A DNA stretch of 64,000 nt from CAG-390 sp045644325 (GTDB lineage: Bacteria; Bacillota; Clostridia; Oscillospirales; CAG-272), in the NCBI GenBank assembly GCA_045644325.1, contig JAZRGT010000099.1, positions 13,608-77,607 on the forward strand. The letters are read 5' to 3'. A model generated the notes under the pieces. That model was not told the origin of the DNA. It made no database searches and worked only from the letters and a program-made list of their open reading frames with translations. Numbering within the stretch: position 1 is the first letter of the stretch; every line of letters starts with the position of its first letter. Both the position numbers and the translations under genes were made by a program. Shown piece by piece: positions 26,368-35,319 of the stretch.

Positions 26368-27570
26368 TTACTGTGCAGCAATAATACCGTCGATAATAAG
26401 ATCGAAGTAAGGAGCGGAACGCTTGCCCTCAGCGGACTCGTTGAAGTAACCGTTGAGAACAACCTCAGTCTCACCTACAAAATCGCCGAGATCGTCAACG
26501 TCAGCAAGATAGGACTCGAGCTTCGCGCCGTTTACGGTGAAGGTGTTAGTATCGAATACGTGGAGAGTTCCTGCCTTGAAAGCTTCGATAGCTGCATTCA
26601 TAGCCTGCTCGGTGCCGGGAGCTGCGAGAGCGGTGTTGAGCTCGGTAAGAACTACGGAGCCTTCCTTGAAACCGCCGCACCAGTCGTAGGGAATCTCATT
26701 GCCCTTGCCGTCGCGGGTCTTCTCAATGATGAGCTTCATATAAGGAGTCCAGTCGATCTTGGAAGAGATGAGCCAAGTGTTGGGAGCGATGTCCTTGGTA
26801 CTGATGTTGTAAGCAACGTTGGGAACGCCTGCTGCGTCACAAGCCTTGGGAGCACCCTCGGAGTCAGCGTGCTGGGAGATAAGTACGCAACCGTCGCCGA
26901 TAAGCTTTTCAGCTGCAGTCTTCTCAAGTGCGATATCGAACCAGGAGTTAGTGTATTCAACCTTCATGGTAGCAGAGGGGCATACAGAGCGTGCGCCGAG
27001 GAAGAAGGAAGTGTATCCGGACTTAACCTCTGCGTAGGGCCAAGCTGCAACGTAACCGATAACAGCCTGCTCTGCGGTGATCTCGCCCTTAGCGATCATA
27101 TCGTTGAGCTTCATACCTGCAACGATACCTGCGATGTAACGGCCTTCGTAGATGGAAGCAAAAGCGTTGTGGTAGTTAGCGAGCTTTTCGGTGTGAGCCT
27201 TGGTACCGGTAGCGTGGCAGAACTGAACATCGGGGAATTCCTTAGCTGCCTGGATCATGAATGCCTCGTGACCGAAGGAGTCAGCAAAAACGAGATCACA
27301 ACCTGCTTCAACGAGCTCGCAAGCCGCGTCGTAGCACTCTGCGCCTTCAGGTACGTTAACCTTAAGGATCATCTGATCCTCGGTAAGACCGAGAGCCGAG
27401 CAAGCCGCCTTAGCTGCGTCGATGAAGTTCTTGTCATAGGTGGAGTTCTCATCGTGCAGGAAGATGAAGCCTACCTTGAAGGCATCATCAGTCTTTTCGC
27501 AAGATGCGAACGCGATGGTGACGGAAAGGAGCATAAGAACTGCGAGAATGAGTGACAGTGCTTTTTTCAT
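26368..27570 (-). CDS. BMP-family nucleoside-binding lipoprotein (BmpA/PnrA-like)
   Basis: 400 residues from the ATG at 27570, with GGAGG five bases upstream. A signal peptide ends in a lipobox-like AFASC, so Cys is probably lipidated and the protein tethered outside the membrane. FKVGFIFLHDENSTYDKNFIDAA and FADSFGHEAFM are typical of the BMP/PnrA periplasmic-binding fold. It delivers purine nucleosides to the ABC permease encoded downstream. Its leader holds a guanine riboswitch followed by a terminator, so uptake should be shut off when guanine is abundant. Confidence 0.93.
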   Translation of the reverse strand: MKKALSLILAVLMLLSVTIAFASCEKTDDAFKVGFIFLHDENSTYDKNFIDAAKAACSALGLTEDQMILKVNVPEGAECYDAACELVEAGCDLVFADSFGHEAFMIQAAKEFPDVQFCHATGTKAHTEKLANYHNAFASIYEGRYIAGIVAGMKLNDMIAKGEITAEQAVIGYVAAWPYAEVKSGYTSFFLGARSVCPSATMKVEYTNSWFDIALEKTAAEKLIGDGCVLISQHADSEGAPKACDAAGVPNVAYNISTKDIAPNTWLISSKIDWTPYMKLIIEKTRDGKGNEIPYDWCGGFKEGSVVLTELNTALAAPGTEQAMNAAIEAFKAGTLHVFDTNTFTVNGAKLESYLADVDDLGDFVGETEVVLNGYFNESAEGKRSAPYFDLIIDGIIAAQ

Positions 27571-27621
27571 GGTTTCCTCCATAAAATAATAATGAAAAAT
27601 TTATTTGCAGCACTTAGTGCC

Positions 27622-27664
27622 GAAAATACAAAATCGGGAAAAGAAGCCTCCGACTCTTTTCCCG
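27622..27664 (-). terminator. Riboswitch-controlled terminator before bmpA
   Basis: Minus strand CGGGAAAAGA pairs with TCTTTTCCCG, followed by ATTTTGTATTTT. The loop side contains AGTCGGA, complementary to TCCGACT in the aptamer 3' half, giving a ready antiterminator when ligand is absent. Confidence 0.85.
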
Positions 27665-27680
27665 TTAAAAACTTTTATGG

Positions 27681-27748
27681 GCTTATAGTCGGATGATTTA
27701 CGGCTATCCGGTAGAGACTTTCTGACCTTATTACAGATTTATATAAGC
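27681..27748 (-). ncRNA. Purine (guanine-class) riboswitch
   Basis: 68-nt aptamer on the minus strand. P1 pairs GCTTATA with TATAAGC. The conserved J1/2 and P2 region reads TAAATCTGTAATAAGGTC, J2/3 is GTCTCTACC, the L3 part is GCCGTAAAT and J3/1 is GACTAT. The C in GACTAT at the ligand-pairing position (C74) marks guanine/hypoxanthine rather than adenine specificity. With the terminator downstream it should be an OFF switch for the BMP nucleoside transporter operon. Confidence 0.93.
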
Positions 27749-27766
27749 TAAAACAAATACGAATAT

Positions 27767-27795
27767 ATTATACCAATTTTTATGTCAAAAGTCAA
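27767..27795 (-). promoter_or_regulatory. Sigma-A promoter of the riboswitch-bmpA operon
   Basis: Minus strand TTGACT and TATAAT with exactly 17 bp between, just upstream of the aptamer. Confidence 0.8.
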
Positions 27796-27856
27796 CAGTT
27801 TTTCACAAAATATTCCGCATTTAGTCAAAATCGCAACACACGGTTAAAAAATGCTT

Positions 27857-30178
27857 CTATTTTTCTCCGCCGAAATCCAACTCCGCTATCTTTGCATTTA
27901 CCGTCACACGGTCTAGCGGAACGGTCGCTTCGGGAGAAACGATAAAGCCGTACTCTTCACCGAATATATATACCCGTGGCGTGCTGCCGAGAGGTAAGTC
28001 AAATACTTCTTTATTGACAGGTCCGTGAGCGCCTACAAGCACGGCATCACTTTGCGATGCGAGCTCTTCAAGCTTATTTTCAAAGCATAAGCCATCCTCC
28101 CACGACGATGCTGAAAGATAAGTAACCCGCTTTTTACCGTCGGAGATTGACAGATACGTTACCGGATGTGTTGAACGCTCGATTCGGGTGATACGCGGAT
28201 ATGTAAGAGTTATGCCATTGGCAATTTCGACCTCTCCTTCGGGAGGAATGACACGTACAGCCACGCCGGATTTTTGAAGTATATCTGCTATCTGCACCAT
28301 TATCCACGCTTCGTCCTCGGTTGTCGGATACGGAAGAAGGACAAGCCCTACCTTCTCCTCCGCGGTAAAACGTGAGATCGCCGAAACATGGCGATTGTGA
28401 TAATGCGTAAGGATCACGGTATCAAACTCAGTTGCCCCGTTTTCCTGTGCCAGATTTGCGATCGTACGCAATCTTGTGTACGATCCGTCCGAAACATCGA
28501 TCAGCACGTTTTCTTCCCGTAGCTGTAGGAAAATATTTTCATCGCTGCCGGTACTGATGCAAGTTAATTGCGCGTTTTGAGGCAACGCCGCAGCGGCGAT
28601 CAAAGAAATTACTATCAATACTATAGGATAAAACGCCGGAATGACAAGCAAAATCTCTTTTCGTTTGATTTTAATTAGCAAGGCGGCAACAAGGATCACC
28701 GTGAAGATCATTACCGTCGATACCACACCGCGCGACGTCAGAGAAACAGATGCGCCGGGGATATCCGAAATTCTTTCGGCGACTTCAAGTATTATTTCCG
28801 AGCACACCCTGACAGCATATACAAGTCCCTCTCCGATATACGGCACTTTTCCGAATATCAAGCAAAGAAGTGACGAGACAAGCATCGGCGCGCCGAGGGG
28901 CGCGAGTATCAGATTCGAAATCAATGCATATCGGGACGTTTCATCAAACATATATACCGACGGAAGTAGTGTCGCAGAAACGGCGCAAAGAGTCGTCATA
29001 ATTACCGCAAGCAAGCTCCACAAAATCTTGCCGATCCTTTTATTCTTCTTCTCTTCCTTTTCATCTTCATTTCTGAATTTTCGAGGGAGTAAAGTAAAGG
29101 TGGGCAAAAATGCGGCTATACCGAGCGTGGCGCAGAACGATAGGATAAAGCTTTTATCAAAAACAGAGGTTGGACTTATCAAAACAATCATCGCCGCCGC
29201 TAAGCCAAGCGAATTCAGCGTATCCGAATTATCTCCCATCGAATACGCGAGGAAAACCACAGTCAGCATAGTGACCGATCTGACAGCGCTTACGGAAAAA
29301 CCGAGTACGAGCAGGTATCCGAGCGAAAATAGGATAAGTAATGCGTTTCTCAAGCCTCGTTTGATGCGTAGATTGATCAGAAACAGCGAAATGAGTCCCG
29401 TTATTATAGACACGTGAAGTCCGCTTACGGCGAGGTAGTGAGAGATTCCCGCTCGGCTGAAATCGCGGTACATTTCGGATGTTAGGGATTCTCTGTCGCC
29501 GAGAAGCATTGCGGCAGAAAGTCTTCCCGCATCACCTCGAACCGTATTTATCAGTTTTGCACAAAGATAAGAATTAACTTTATCAAGTCTGTCGGACAAA
29601 GTATAATTGCCTTCGGAAAGAATATGGCAATCCGTCTCGCTGTAGGAGGTTATGTAGAGGAAAATCTCATCCGCCATAAAGGATGCAGCCTCGTTTTCGG
29701 CAAGGCGTAGGGTATATTCAACGTCTGCGGAACGAAGAACGAATTCGTAGCCAACCTGAAGATCCGAGTTATATTCGCAATTAAGTATAGCTTTTCCGTC
29801 ATAGCTGATGCCATCGACCGATCTTATACGAACAACGTATACCGTATAATAATCGCCGGAGCCATATCTTTCCGCAACGGTAGCGTGTACGTACGCTTTC
29901 TCTGCGCAAAGAGCTTCCGCTTCCGGCGCTGTTCTGTAAAAGACCTTTACTCCTTGCATCCACGCAGTCAGAAAAACAGCAAAAACCACTATGATCGAAA
30001 AAGCTCTGTACGGCTTTACAATTCCAAAAGCAAGAAGCACGATACACAGTGCAACAATCAGAAACGACACGGCGATTATAAGAACGTTTACAGACAAAGT
30101 CCAATAAAAAGCGGCGAGGATGGCTACGACCGCCAGAATCCCCGCCGCAATTCCCGGTCTTCCACCGAAAATATTCAT
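27857..30178 (-). CDS. comEC: DNA uptake channel protein ComEC/Rec2 with a degenerate MBL domain
   Basis: 773 residues. N-terminal TM helices and a DUF4131-type soluble domain come first. The central Competence domain follows (AGISHYLAVSGLHVSII and several TM helices, about 230-500). The C-terminal part is a metallo-beta-lactamase fold. ComEC forms the channel that brings single-stranded DNA into the cell. The MBL metal ligands are lost: HYHNRH at 592-597 stands where ComEC normally has HxDxDH, VGAHGP replaces GHHGS and LSASSWED replaces the TGD motif. Nuclease activity is therefore unlikely. A separate intact ComEC-like hydrolase is encoded about 1 kb upstream. Pilus genes that could serve DNA uptake are at 55.5-63 kb. 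Confidence 0.92.
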   Translation of the reverse strand: MNIFGGRPGIAAGILAVVAILAAFYWTLSVNVLIIAVSFLIVALCIVLLAFGIVKPYRAFSIIVVFAVFLTAWMQGVKVFYRTAPEAEALCAEKAYVHATVAERYGSGDYYTVYVVRIRSVDGISYDGKAILNCEYNSDLQVGYEFVLRSADVEYTLRLAENEAASFMADEIFLYITSYSETDCHILSEGNYTLSDRLDKVNSYLCAKLINTVRGDAGRLSAAMLLGDRESLTSEMYRDFSRAGISHYLAVSGLHVSIITGLISLFLINLRIKRGLRNALLILFSLGYLLVLGFSVSAVRSVTMLTVVFLAYSMGDNSDTLNSLGLAAAMIVLISPTSVFDKSFILSFCATLGIAAFLPTFTLLPRKFRNEDEKEEKKNKRIGKILWSLLAVIMTTLCAVSATLLPSVYMFDETSRYALISNLILAPLGAPMLVSSLLCLIFGKVPYIGEGLVYAVRVCSEIILEVAERISDIPGASVSLTSRGVVSTVMIFTVILVAALLIKIKRKEILLVIPAFYPIVLIVISLIAAAALPQNAQLTCISTGSDENIFLQLREENVLIDVSDGSYTRLRTIANLAQENGATEFDTVILTHYHNRHVSAISRFTAEEKVGLVLLPYPTTEDEAWIMVQIADILQKSGVAVRVIPPEGEVEIANGITLTYPRITRIERSTHPVTYLSISDGKKRVTYLSASSWEDGLCFENKLEELASQSDAVLVGAHGPVNKEVFDLPLGSTPRVYIFGEEYGFIVSPEATVPLDRVTVNAKIAELDFGGEK

Positions 30179-30201
30179 ATAAGAATTACCTTAAAATTAA
30201 T

Positions 30202-31083
30202 TTATATTTCTTCCGAATCGTGACGCTTGAATCCCTCTCCGAATACCGCAGTTGCATTCGTTACGATCATAAACGCGCTATCGTCAACCTGCTTTACGAC
30301 GTCGCGTGCCTGGGGAAGAAGTTTTGCGCGCATAACGACCATAAGGATATCAAAATCCTTGCCGCTGTAAGCACCGTTGCCGTGGAAGAACGTCGCGCCG
30401 ACGTCAACCTCCTTCAACAATCTCTGTGCAATTTCTTTGTTTTGGGCGCTGATGATATATATCATTCTCGCACCGTCGCCGCCGTAGAGAACCTTGTTAA
30501 CGATCACACCCTGAAGCATAAGAGCAATTCCGGCGTAGATCATAACCTCGAGATCCTTAAAGACAATTCCCGAAATAAGGCAAACGCATCCATCGACTAC
30601 TCCGAAAATAATTCCCGTAGGAAGATGGCGCCATTTAAGGCGAAGCAGCTTTACTATAACGTCAGTGCCGCCCGTGGTTGCTCCGGTTCTGAAAACGATT
30701 CCCACACCCGTACCTACGAGCACCGCTCCGCCGACCGAGGCAAGCAAAAGATCGCTTGTAAGCGCGCCTACAAGCGCACCAAGAGCATCAACCGCAACGG
30801 ATGAAACAAGAACAGCATACATCGTAGAAGCAAGAAACTTAAATCCGAATTTATAAGTTCCGACGATAAGTATAGGTACGTTGATAAGAGCTATCAACGT
30901 ACCCGTGGGGATTACGTCGATAAACTTCGTTATAATGATCGCCACACCCGATATACCGCCGGGCGCGATACTGTTCGGATCGAGAAAGCACGCAACACCT
31001 GCGGCGAATATAAGTGAGCCGAGCGTGAGCATAAAAAGGTTATAAAGTATACGTTTCAGTTTTTTTCTTTTCATTTTAAGCAT
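30202..31083 (-). CDS. YitT-family membrane protein (DUF2179)
   Basis: 293 residues. Six hydrophobic segments (about 12-200) with PGGISGVAIII and TGATTGGTDVIVKLL match the YitT membrane domain; the cytoplasmic C-terminal DUF2179 domain starts near ARMIYIISAQ and includes GAYSGKDFDILMVVM. YitT proteins are widespread in Bacillota; their transport role is unproven. GGAG precedes the ATG at 31083. It lies 23 bp upstream of comEC on the same strand. Confidence 0.92.
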   Translation of the reverse strand: MLKMKRKKLKRILYNLFMLTLGSLIFAAGVACFLDPNSIAPGGISGVAIIITKFIDVIPTGTLIALINVPILIVGTYKFGFKFLASTMYAVLVSSVAVDALGALVGALTSDLLLASVGGAVLVGTGVGIVFRTGATTGGTDVIVKLLRLKWRHLPTGIIFGVVDGCVCLISGIVFKDLEVMIYAGIALMLQGVIVNKVLYGGDGARMIYIISAQNKEIAQRLLKEVDVGATFFHGNGAYSGKDFDILMVVMRAKLLPQARDVVKQVDDSAFMIVTNATAVFGEGFKRHDSEEI

Positions 31084-31180
31084 TTCATTTCTCCGAGAAT
31101 AATCTTATAATATTTTACCACGAAGTCGGAAAATAATCAACCGAAATTCAGAAATTTCTTTAAATTTAGCGAAAAAAGTC

Positions 31181-31209
31181 TTGAAGAATGTCGTAAAAAA
31201 GTGTATAAT
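31181..31209 (+). promoter_or_regulatory. Sigma-A promoter of the stand-alone MBL gene
   Basis: TTGAAG and TATAAT with a 17-bp spacer, 28 bp before the start codon. Confidence 0.7.
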
Positions 31210-31237
31210 TTATTATATACAATTTTTGGAGGATATA

Positions 31238-32182
31238 ATGGCGGATAAAAACAAAAATAAAAATAAGAAAATAAAGCTTACTCCGATATCGGTGATCGTT
31301 ATCCTGCTGATCTGCGCTCTGCTTTATATGATCTCGCTTTACATAGATATGGTGAACGCTCCTCCCGAGGATTCAAGTTCGAGCTCAACTTCAGGAATAA
31401 CCGTCAGCGGTGGCGTGCTCGGCGAGGTCGAATATCACTTTATCGACGTCGGTCAGGGCGATGCAACGCTGATACGCACGCCCGAGGGGGACATTCTCAT
31501 TGATGCGGGAGAAAACAGCGCGGAGGAAGATCTTAAGAACTATCTCGATCTTTGCGGTGTTGAAGTCCTCTATTATGCGGTATTTACTCATCCCGACTCC
31601 GACCACATAGGCGGTGCGGACATGGTGCTTGCCGAATACGAGGTTCTCAACGTCATCAAGCCCGAGCTCGAAAAGACCACCAAAGTTTATACGAGAATGA
31701 TGGAAGCGATCGCTGCGGAAGGTTGTACGGTTTACAACGCTCTTCCCGGAGAGACCTACTCTCTCGGAGAATTTGATATGTTCGTTTTCGGTCCCGACCC
31801 GAACAACAAAAAGCTTGACTCAAATAACTCCTCTATAGTTATCAAGGCAACTTGGGGCGACACAACGGCTATGCTCACGGGCGACGCCGAGGAGCCCGCA
31901 GAGGAATCAATTCTTGCAACCTTCTCTGCCGACGATCTTGGTTCTATGCTTCTCAAAATGGGACACCACGGCTCAAAGACCTCATCGAAAGATGCGTGGC
32001 TTGCGGCGGTAAGACCGAGCATTGCCATAATCTCCTGCGGAAAGGACAACTCTTACGGTCATCCTCACGCAGAAGCACTTGCGCGTATCACTCCTTACGT
32101 TGGCGAAAGTATATACCGCACCGACGAGCTCGGAAGTATTGTTTTTGTTACGGATGGAGAGGAATTTGTTTATCAGAATTAA
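31238..32182 (+). CDS. Membrane-anchored ComEC/Rec2-like metallo-beta-lactamase hydrolase
   Basis: 314 residues from the ATG at 31238 (GGAGG six bases upstream). A Lys/Asn-rich N-terminus, one TM (about 16-37) and a Ser-rich linker lead to an extracytoplasmic MBL domain of the ComEC-C type. All ligands are present: HPDSDH at 118-123, Asp in LTGDAEE (216), GHHGS at 242-246 and a distal His in GHPHAE. Such proteins are predicted nucleases or phosphodiesterases. It has its own promoter and terminator. Its intact site next to a ComEC with a dead MBL domain suggests it could supply the missing activity; this is inference. Confidence 0.88.
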   Translation: MADKNKNKNKKIKLTPISVIVILLICALLYMISLYIDMVNAPPEDSSSSSTSGITVSGGVLGEVEYHFIDVGQGDATLIRTPEGDILIDAGENSAEEDLKNYLDLCGVEVLYYAVFTHPDSDHIGGADMVLAEYEVLNVIKPELEKTTKVYTRMMEAIAAEGCTVYNALPGETYSLGEFDMFVFGPDPNNKKLDSNNSSIVIKATWGDTTAMLTGDAEEPAEESILATFSADDLGSMLLKMGHHGSKTSSKDAWLAAVRPSIAIISCGKDNSYGHPHAEALARITPYVGESIYRTDELGSIVFVTDGEEFVYQN

Positions 32183-32191
32183 AGTAAAGAG

Positions 32192-32223
32192 AAAACCGAG
32201 CGGTTCAGAACCGCTCGGTTTTG
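32192..32223. terminator. Bidirectional terminator
   Basis: AAAACCGAGCGGTT pairs with AACCGCTCGGTTTT between the convergent MBL and ABC permease genes. Confidence 0.88.
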
Positions 32224-32228
32224 TACTA

Positions 32229-33041
32229 TCATTCAAGGTTGAGTTTTTTGGTCATAATTCTATGTGTAACTAACCAGTATACTGCAGCAAGAGCCGTGCT
32301 GATCACTATTGCTCCGCAAAGGTATATATGTATTGCAATAACGGAGTTGGCTTGGAGCAAATTTACGATAGCGTCAAGTGCACCCGCCATTTCGAGGACC
32401 GTTATGATTATGACAGTTGCTGTAGAAATCATCTGGCTTGCAACGTAATATATAAAGTAAGCCACGAAAGCCATCAAAATTCGATTCTTCTTGGCCATCT
32501 GACCAACCGTTATACAAGTATAGTACAAAAGAGTGCCGGAGACCGCAGAAAGAATGAATAATAAGATCGCCTCAATAATGAACGCTACCGCATTTGCCGC
32601 ACCGTACAGCGAAAAAAACGTGCGCAGAGCATTGCCGATTTCTCTGACCAACTGCACAAAAAGCTCGCCGGAGATTGCAATAGCCACGGTTAAAATAACC
32701 GTCACAACGCATATTGCCTCACATACGATAGTTGCCAAAAGTTTTACGAAAATATGCTCCGAATTGGTTACGGGAAGAGTAAACGTCAGATATCCCTCGG
32801 AGGAAAACAAATTTTTGTAAAAACGAACGACTGAAACAACCCAAGAAAGCATAATGAGCGCCACGCATGCTACGATTAGCATAAGTACGGACGAAGAGGT
32901 CGCGAGCTTGCTTATTACGCTGCCATTGTCCAAGAGGATAAAAATTTTCGTCACGACTCCGACTGCCAAAACTATCGGCAAAAACATACCGAATGTGCGG
33001 AAATAATACACAAATTCGTGTTTAAGAAGCTTTTTTACCAT
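32229..33041 (-). CDS. ABC-2-like exporter permease
   Basis: 270 residues with six hydrophobic segments (about 15-37, 48-70, 95-125, 140-170, 180-205, 235-258). It overlaps the ATPase gene by 7 bp, and the GntR regulator precedes that, giving the regulator-ATPase-permease order of YtrA-type systems. The N-terminal KKLLKHEFVYYFRTFGMFLP matches permeases of this class. Substrate is unknown; related systems respond to cell-envelope antibiotics. Confidence 0.83.
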   Translation of the reverse strand: MVKKLLKHEFVYYFRTFGMFLPIVLAVGVVTKIFILLDNGSVISKLATSSSVLMLIVACVALIMLSWVVSVVRFYKNLFSSEGYLTFTLPVTNSEHIFVKLLATIVCEAICVVTVILTVAIAISGELFVQLVREIGNALRTFFSLYGAANAVAFIIEAILLFILSAVSGTLLYYTCITVGQMAKKNRILMAFVAYFIYYVASQMISTATVIIITVLEMAGALDAIVNLLQANSVIAIHIYLCGAIVISTALAAVYWLVTHRIMTKKLNLE

Positions 33042-33733
33042 TTGAAGACCTCCCTGAAGAGTGCGTCAACGCTCATTCCCCTATCCTCGCGTATCTCATC
33101 TACAGACTTATGAAGCACTATCTCACCTTTATTGATGAAAATAGCTTCATCAAGCACGGGCTCGATATCGGCGATGATATGCGTCGATATGAGCACCGAG
33201 GCGTCGGGATTATAATTGTTGATGATGGTGGATATAACATAATCTCTCGTTGCAGGATCAACCGCCGCTATCGGCTCGTCGAGAACGTAAAGAAGCGCGT
33301 TACGGCTCATTACCAAAATCAGACAGACCTTTTCCTTATTACCTTTGGAAAGATTTTTCAGTTTTGCTTTTCTGTCTATACCGAGTCGGTCAAGCATTTG
33401 AAATGCCAGCTCCGGGCGAAAATCCTCATAAAAATCGCAGAACAAGCCTATGATCTGTTCGGCTGTCATCCACGAAGGTAAAAAATTATTGTCCGGAAGA
33501 TAGGAAACTACCTTTTTGGTTTCCACGCCGGGTGTATTTCCATTAACAAGTATACTGCCTTCGCTCGGGGTAAGCAGACCGTTTATCAACTTAATAAGCG
33601 TAGTTTTTCCCGAGCCGTTTGGACCTAAGATTCCAATGATCTTACCCGCTTCAATGGTAAGATCGACATTGTTCAATGCAAGTATGCTGCCGTATTTCTT
33701 TGTCAAAGCCGTACATTTAAGAAGATCGCTCAT
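33035..33733 (-). CDS. ABC transporter ATP-binding protein
   Basis: 232 residues, single ABC domain. Walker A is GPNGSGKTT, Q-loop DNNF, signature LSKGNKEKVCLI (LSKGN variant of LSGGQ typical of small ABC-2 exporters), Walker B LLYVLDEPIAAVD and H-loop STH. It drives the permease encoded immediately downstream (7-bp overlap) and overlaps the GntR gene by 4 bp. Confidence 0.94.
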   Translation of the reverse strand: MSDLLKCTALTKKYGSILALNNVDLTIEAGKIIGILGPNGSGKTTLIKLINGLLTPSEGSILVNGNTPGVETKKVVSYLPDNNFLPSWMTAEQIIGLFCDFYEDFRPELAFQMLDRLGIDRKAKLKNLSKGNKEKVCLILVMSRNALLYVLDEPIAAVDPATRDYVISTIINNYNPDASVLISTHIIADIEPVLDEAIFINKGEIVLHKSVDEIREDRGMSVDALFREVFKW

Positions 33734-34098
33734 CGTTTACCTCCCTGATATTGATTAATATAATTGATAATATCATCCGCATTACACCCGAGCTGTGCCA
33801 TTGATGCAATATACTCCTCGGTTTTACTCTTCCGAAGTGATTCAAGCTGCTCGGCAACAGCATCGACGTTTTCGTTCACATACCATCCCGAACAACGCAC
33901 GGAATGGATAACTCCGCGGCGTTCAAGCTCCTCAAAGGATTTCTGGACCGTGTTGGGATTGACACCTGCCAAAAGCGCAATTTCTCTCACCGAAAGAAGC
34001 CTCTCGCCCGTTGAATATTCCCCGCTCGCCACGGCTACACAAATGATCTCACAAAGCTGCGGACATATCGGACGGGATTTGTCAAGCGTCCAATTCAT
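33730..34098 (-). CDS. GntR-family regulator, YtrA subfamily
   Basis: 122 residues from the ATG at 34098, with GAAGGAG eight bases upstream; a GTG three codons earlier is less likely. The winged HTH reads ERLLSVREIALLAGVNPNTV, followed by KSFEELERRGVI. A short C-terminal helix instead of an effector domain is typical of the YtrA subgroup, which represses its own ABC transporter operon. It is the first gene of the regulator-ATPase-permease operon. Confidence 0.93.
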   Translation of the reverse strand: MNWTLDKSRPICPQLCEIICVAVASGEYSTGERLLSVREIALLAGVNPNTVQKSFEELERRGVIHSVRCSGWYVNENVDAVAEQLESLRKSKTEEYIASMAQLGCNADDIINYINQYQGGKR

Positions 34099-34176
34099 TT
34101 TGACCACTCCTTCTGTATTACTGTACTATTATTATAATACAATTTCTGCAATTTGTCAATAACTTTAAGTAAAAAA

Positions 34177-34211
34177 ACATAAACCGCAGACGTTAAATCT
34201 GCGGTTTATGT
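34177..34211 (-). terminator. Terminator after the repeat surface protein gene
   Basis: ACATAAACCGCAGA pairs with TCTGCGGTTTATGT, with a long A-run on its left that reads as a U-tract on the minus strand. Confidence 0.88.
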
Positions 34212-34225
34212 TTTATGATTGTTGA

Positions 34226-35203
34226 TCAGAAGCTTCTCTTCTTGGTGAAAGCTACTGCAAGAGACATTGCTGCGAGAGCAACTGCGATAACGGTGAAGAT
34301 ACCGTCGCCGGCGGAGGGAGCCTCGGGAACTACGGGGGTCTCTGCTACGGGAGTCTTGAGAGTTACTACGGGGCGTTCAGCTGCATCAATGGGAGCATTC
34401 GCCTTCTCTTCGGAACGGTAGCAAAGTCTTACGAGCTCGTTGTCCTTGGTGGAGGTGTAGGAGTAAACTACGGGAGCGCTGGTGAAGGTTCCTTCTTCGC
34501 CCTTAACACCGCTTGCGAATACCCAGTTCTCGCCATCCTTGGTCCAGGTGGAGAAAACAAGCGCGCTGTTGGAGCAGAATGCGGTACCGTTCTTGTTGGT
34601 ATCGGTGAAGGTAACCTTGCTTCCTGCCTTGGGAACGACGATAACGTCGGTGAAGGAGTAAGCAGAACCGCTTGCAACGATAGAACCGTCAGCCTTAACG
34701 TAACCGAAGTTCCAAACAACGTCGATCTTAGCGCCGTCTACGAAGATCTCCTCAAATTCGGGAGTCATATCAGCCTTCTGCTCGGAGCGGTAGGTAACGC
34801 GGATAGCCTGGTTATCCTCAGTGGTTACAAACTCATAGCTTCTGGAAGCTGCAACGCTGTAACCGGGAATATTGTTAGCTTCAAGATCAAGTTCAAACTC
34901 TTCGCCGTTCTTCTTCCAGAAGGAGAAGACGTAAGCTGCAGCGGATGCGTAGCCGGATTTTTCGTCAGCGAAGGAGATGGTGGAGCCTGCAGGACCCATG
35001 TCTATAACGTCGGAGTAGGAATAGCTGCCGCCGTTGGGGTTGAGGACGTTGACGAATCCACTTGAGTTGGTGGAAGAACCAACGTAACCGAGCTGCCAGT
35101 TGGTAGCAACAATGGTTTCCTCATAGGATTCTGCGGAAGCTGTGAAAGCAGCTACGGAGAGAACCATTACGAGCGCAAGTGCGAGTGCAAAAATCTTTTT
35201 CAT
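34226..35203 (-). CDS. Secreted surface protein with two tandem repeats and a PSAGD cell-wall anchor-like end
   Basis: 325 residues. A signal peptide (1-24, ending TASA) is followed by two copies of a ~115-residue unit. Each copy has a start W(Q/N)xGYV, a middle SYS(F)xDVI, G(S)TISF/GSKVTF, VFSxW, and an end VTYRSEQKA or LCYRSEEKA. The C-terminus is a typical surface anchor: a spacer, PSAGDG, a hydrophobic helix and the basic tail KKRSF. PSAGD replaces the usual LPXTGD. Function unknown; probably displayed at the cell surface. A terminator follows the gene. Confidence 0.7.
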   Translation of the reverse strand: MKKIFALALALVMVLSVAAFTASAESYEETIVATNWQLGYVGSSTNSSGFVNVLNPNGGSYSYSDVIDMGPAGSTISFADEKSGYASAAAYVFSFWKKNGEEFELDLEANNIPGYSVAASRSYEFVTTEDNQAIRVTYRSEQKADMTPEFEEIFVDGAKIDVVWNFGYVKADGSIVASGSAYSFTDVIVVPKAGSKVTFTDTNKNGTAFCSNSALVFSTWTKDGENWVFASGVKGEEGTFTSAPVVYSYTSTKDNELVRLCYRSEEKANAPIDAAERPVVTLKTPVAETPVVPEAPSAGDGIFTVIAVALAAMSLAVAFTKKRSF

Positions 35204-35319
35204 TAGATAAAAATTCCTTTCTGAATTTTAGATAAGATAAATATACCACAAAATGAGGTGTTTGTCAAGGTTTTTTCATAAATACTTTGGTTTAATTTCA
35301 CAAAAGATCTCCAAAAATA

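Noticed and set aside
26326..27555. 409-residue open frame on the plus strand
   Set aside because: Antisense to the BMP lipoprotein gene, which has a riboswitch, signal peptide and ribosome binding site.
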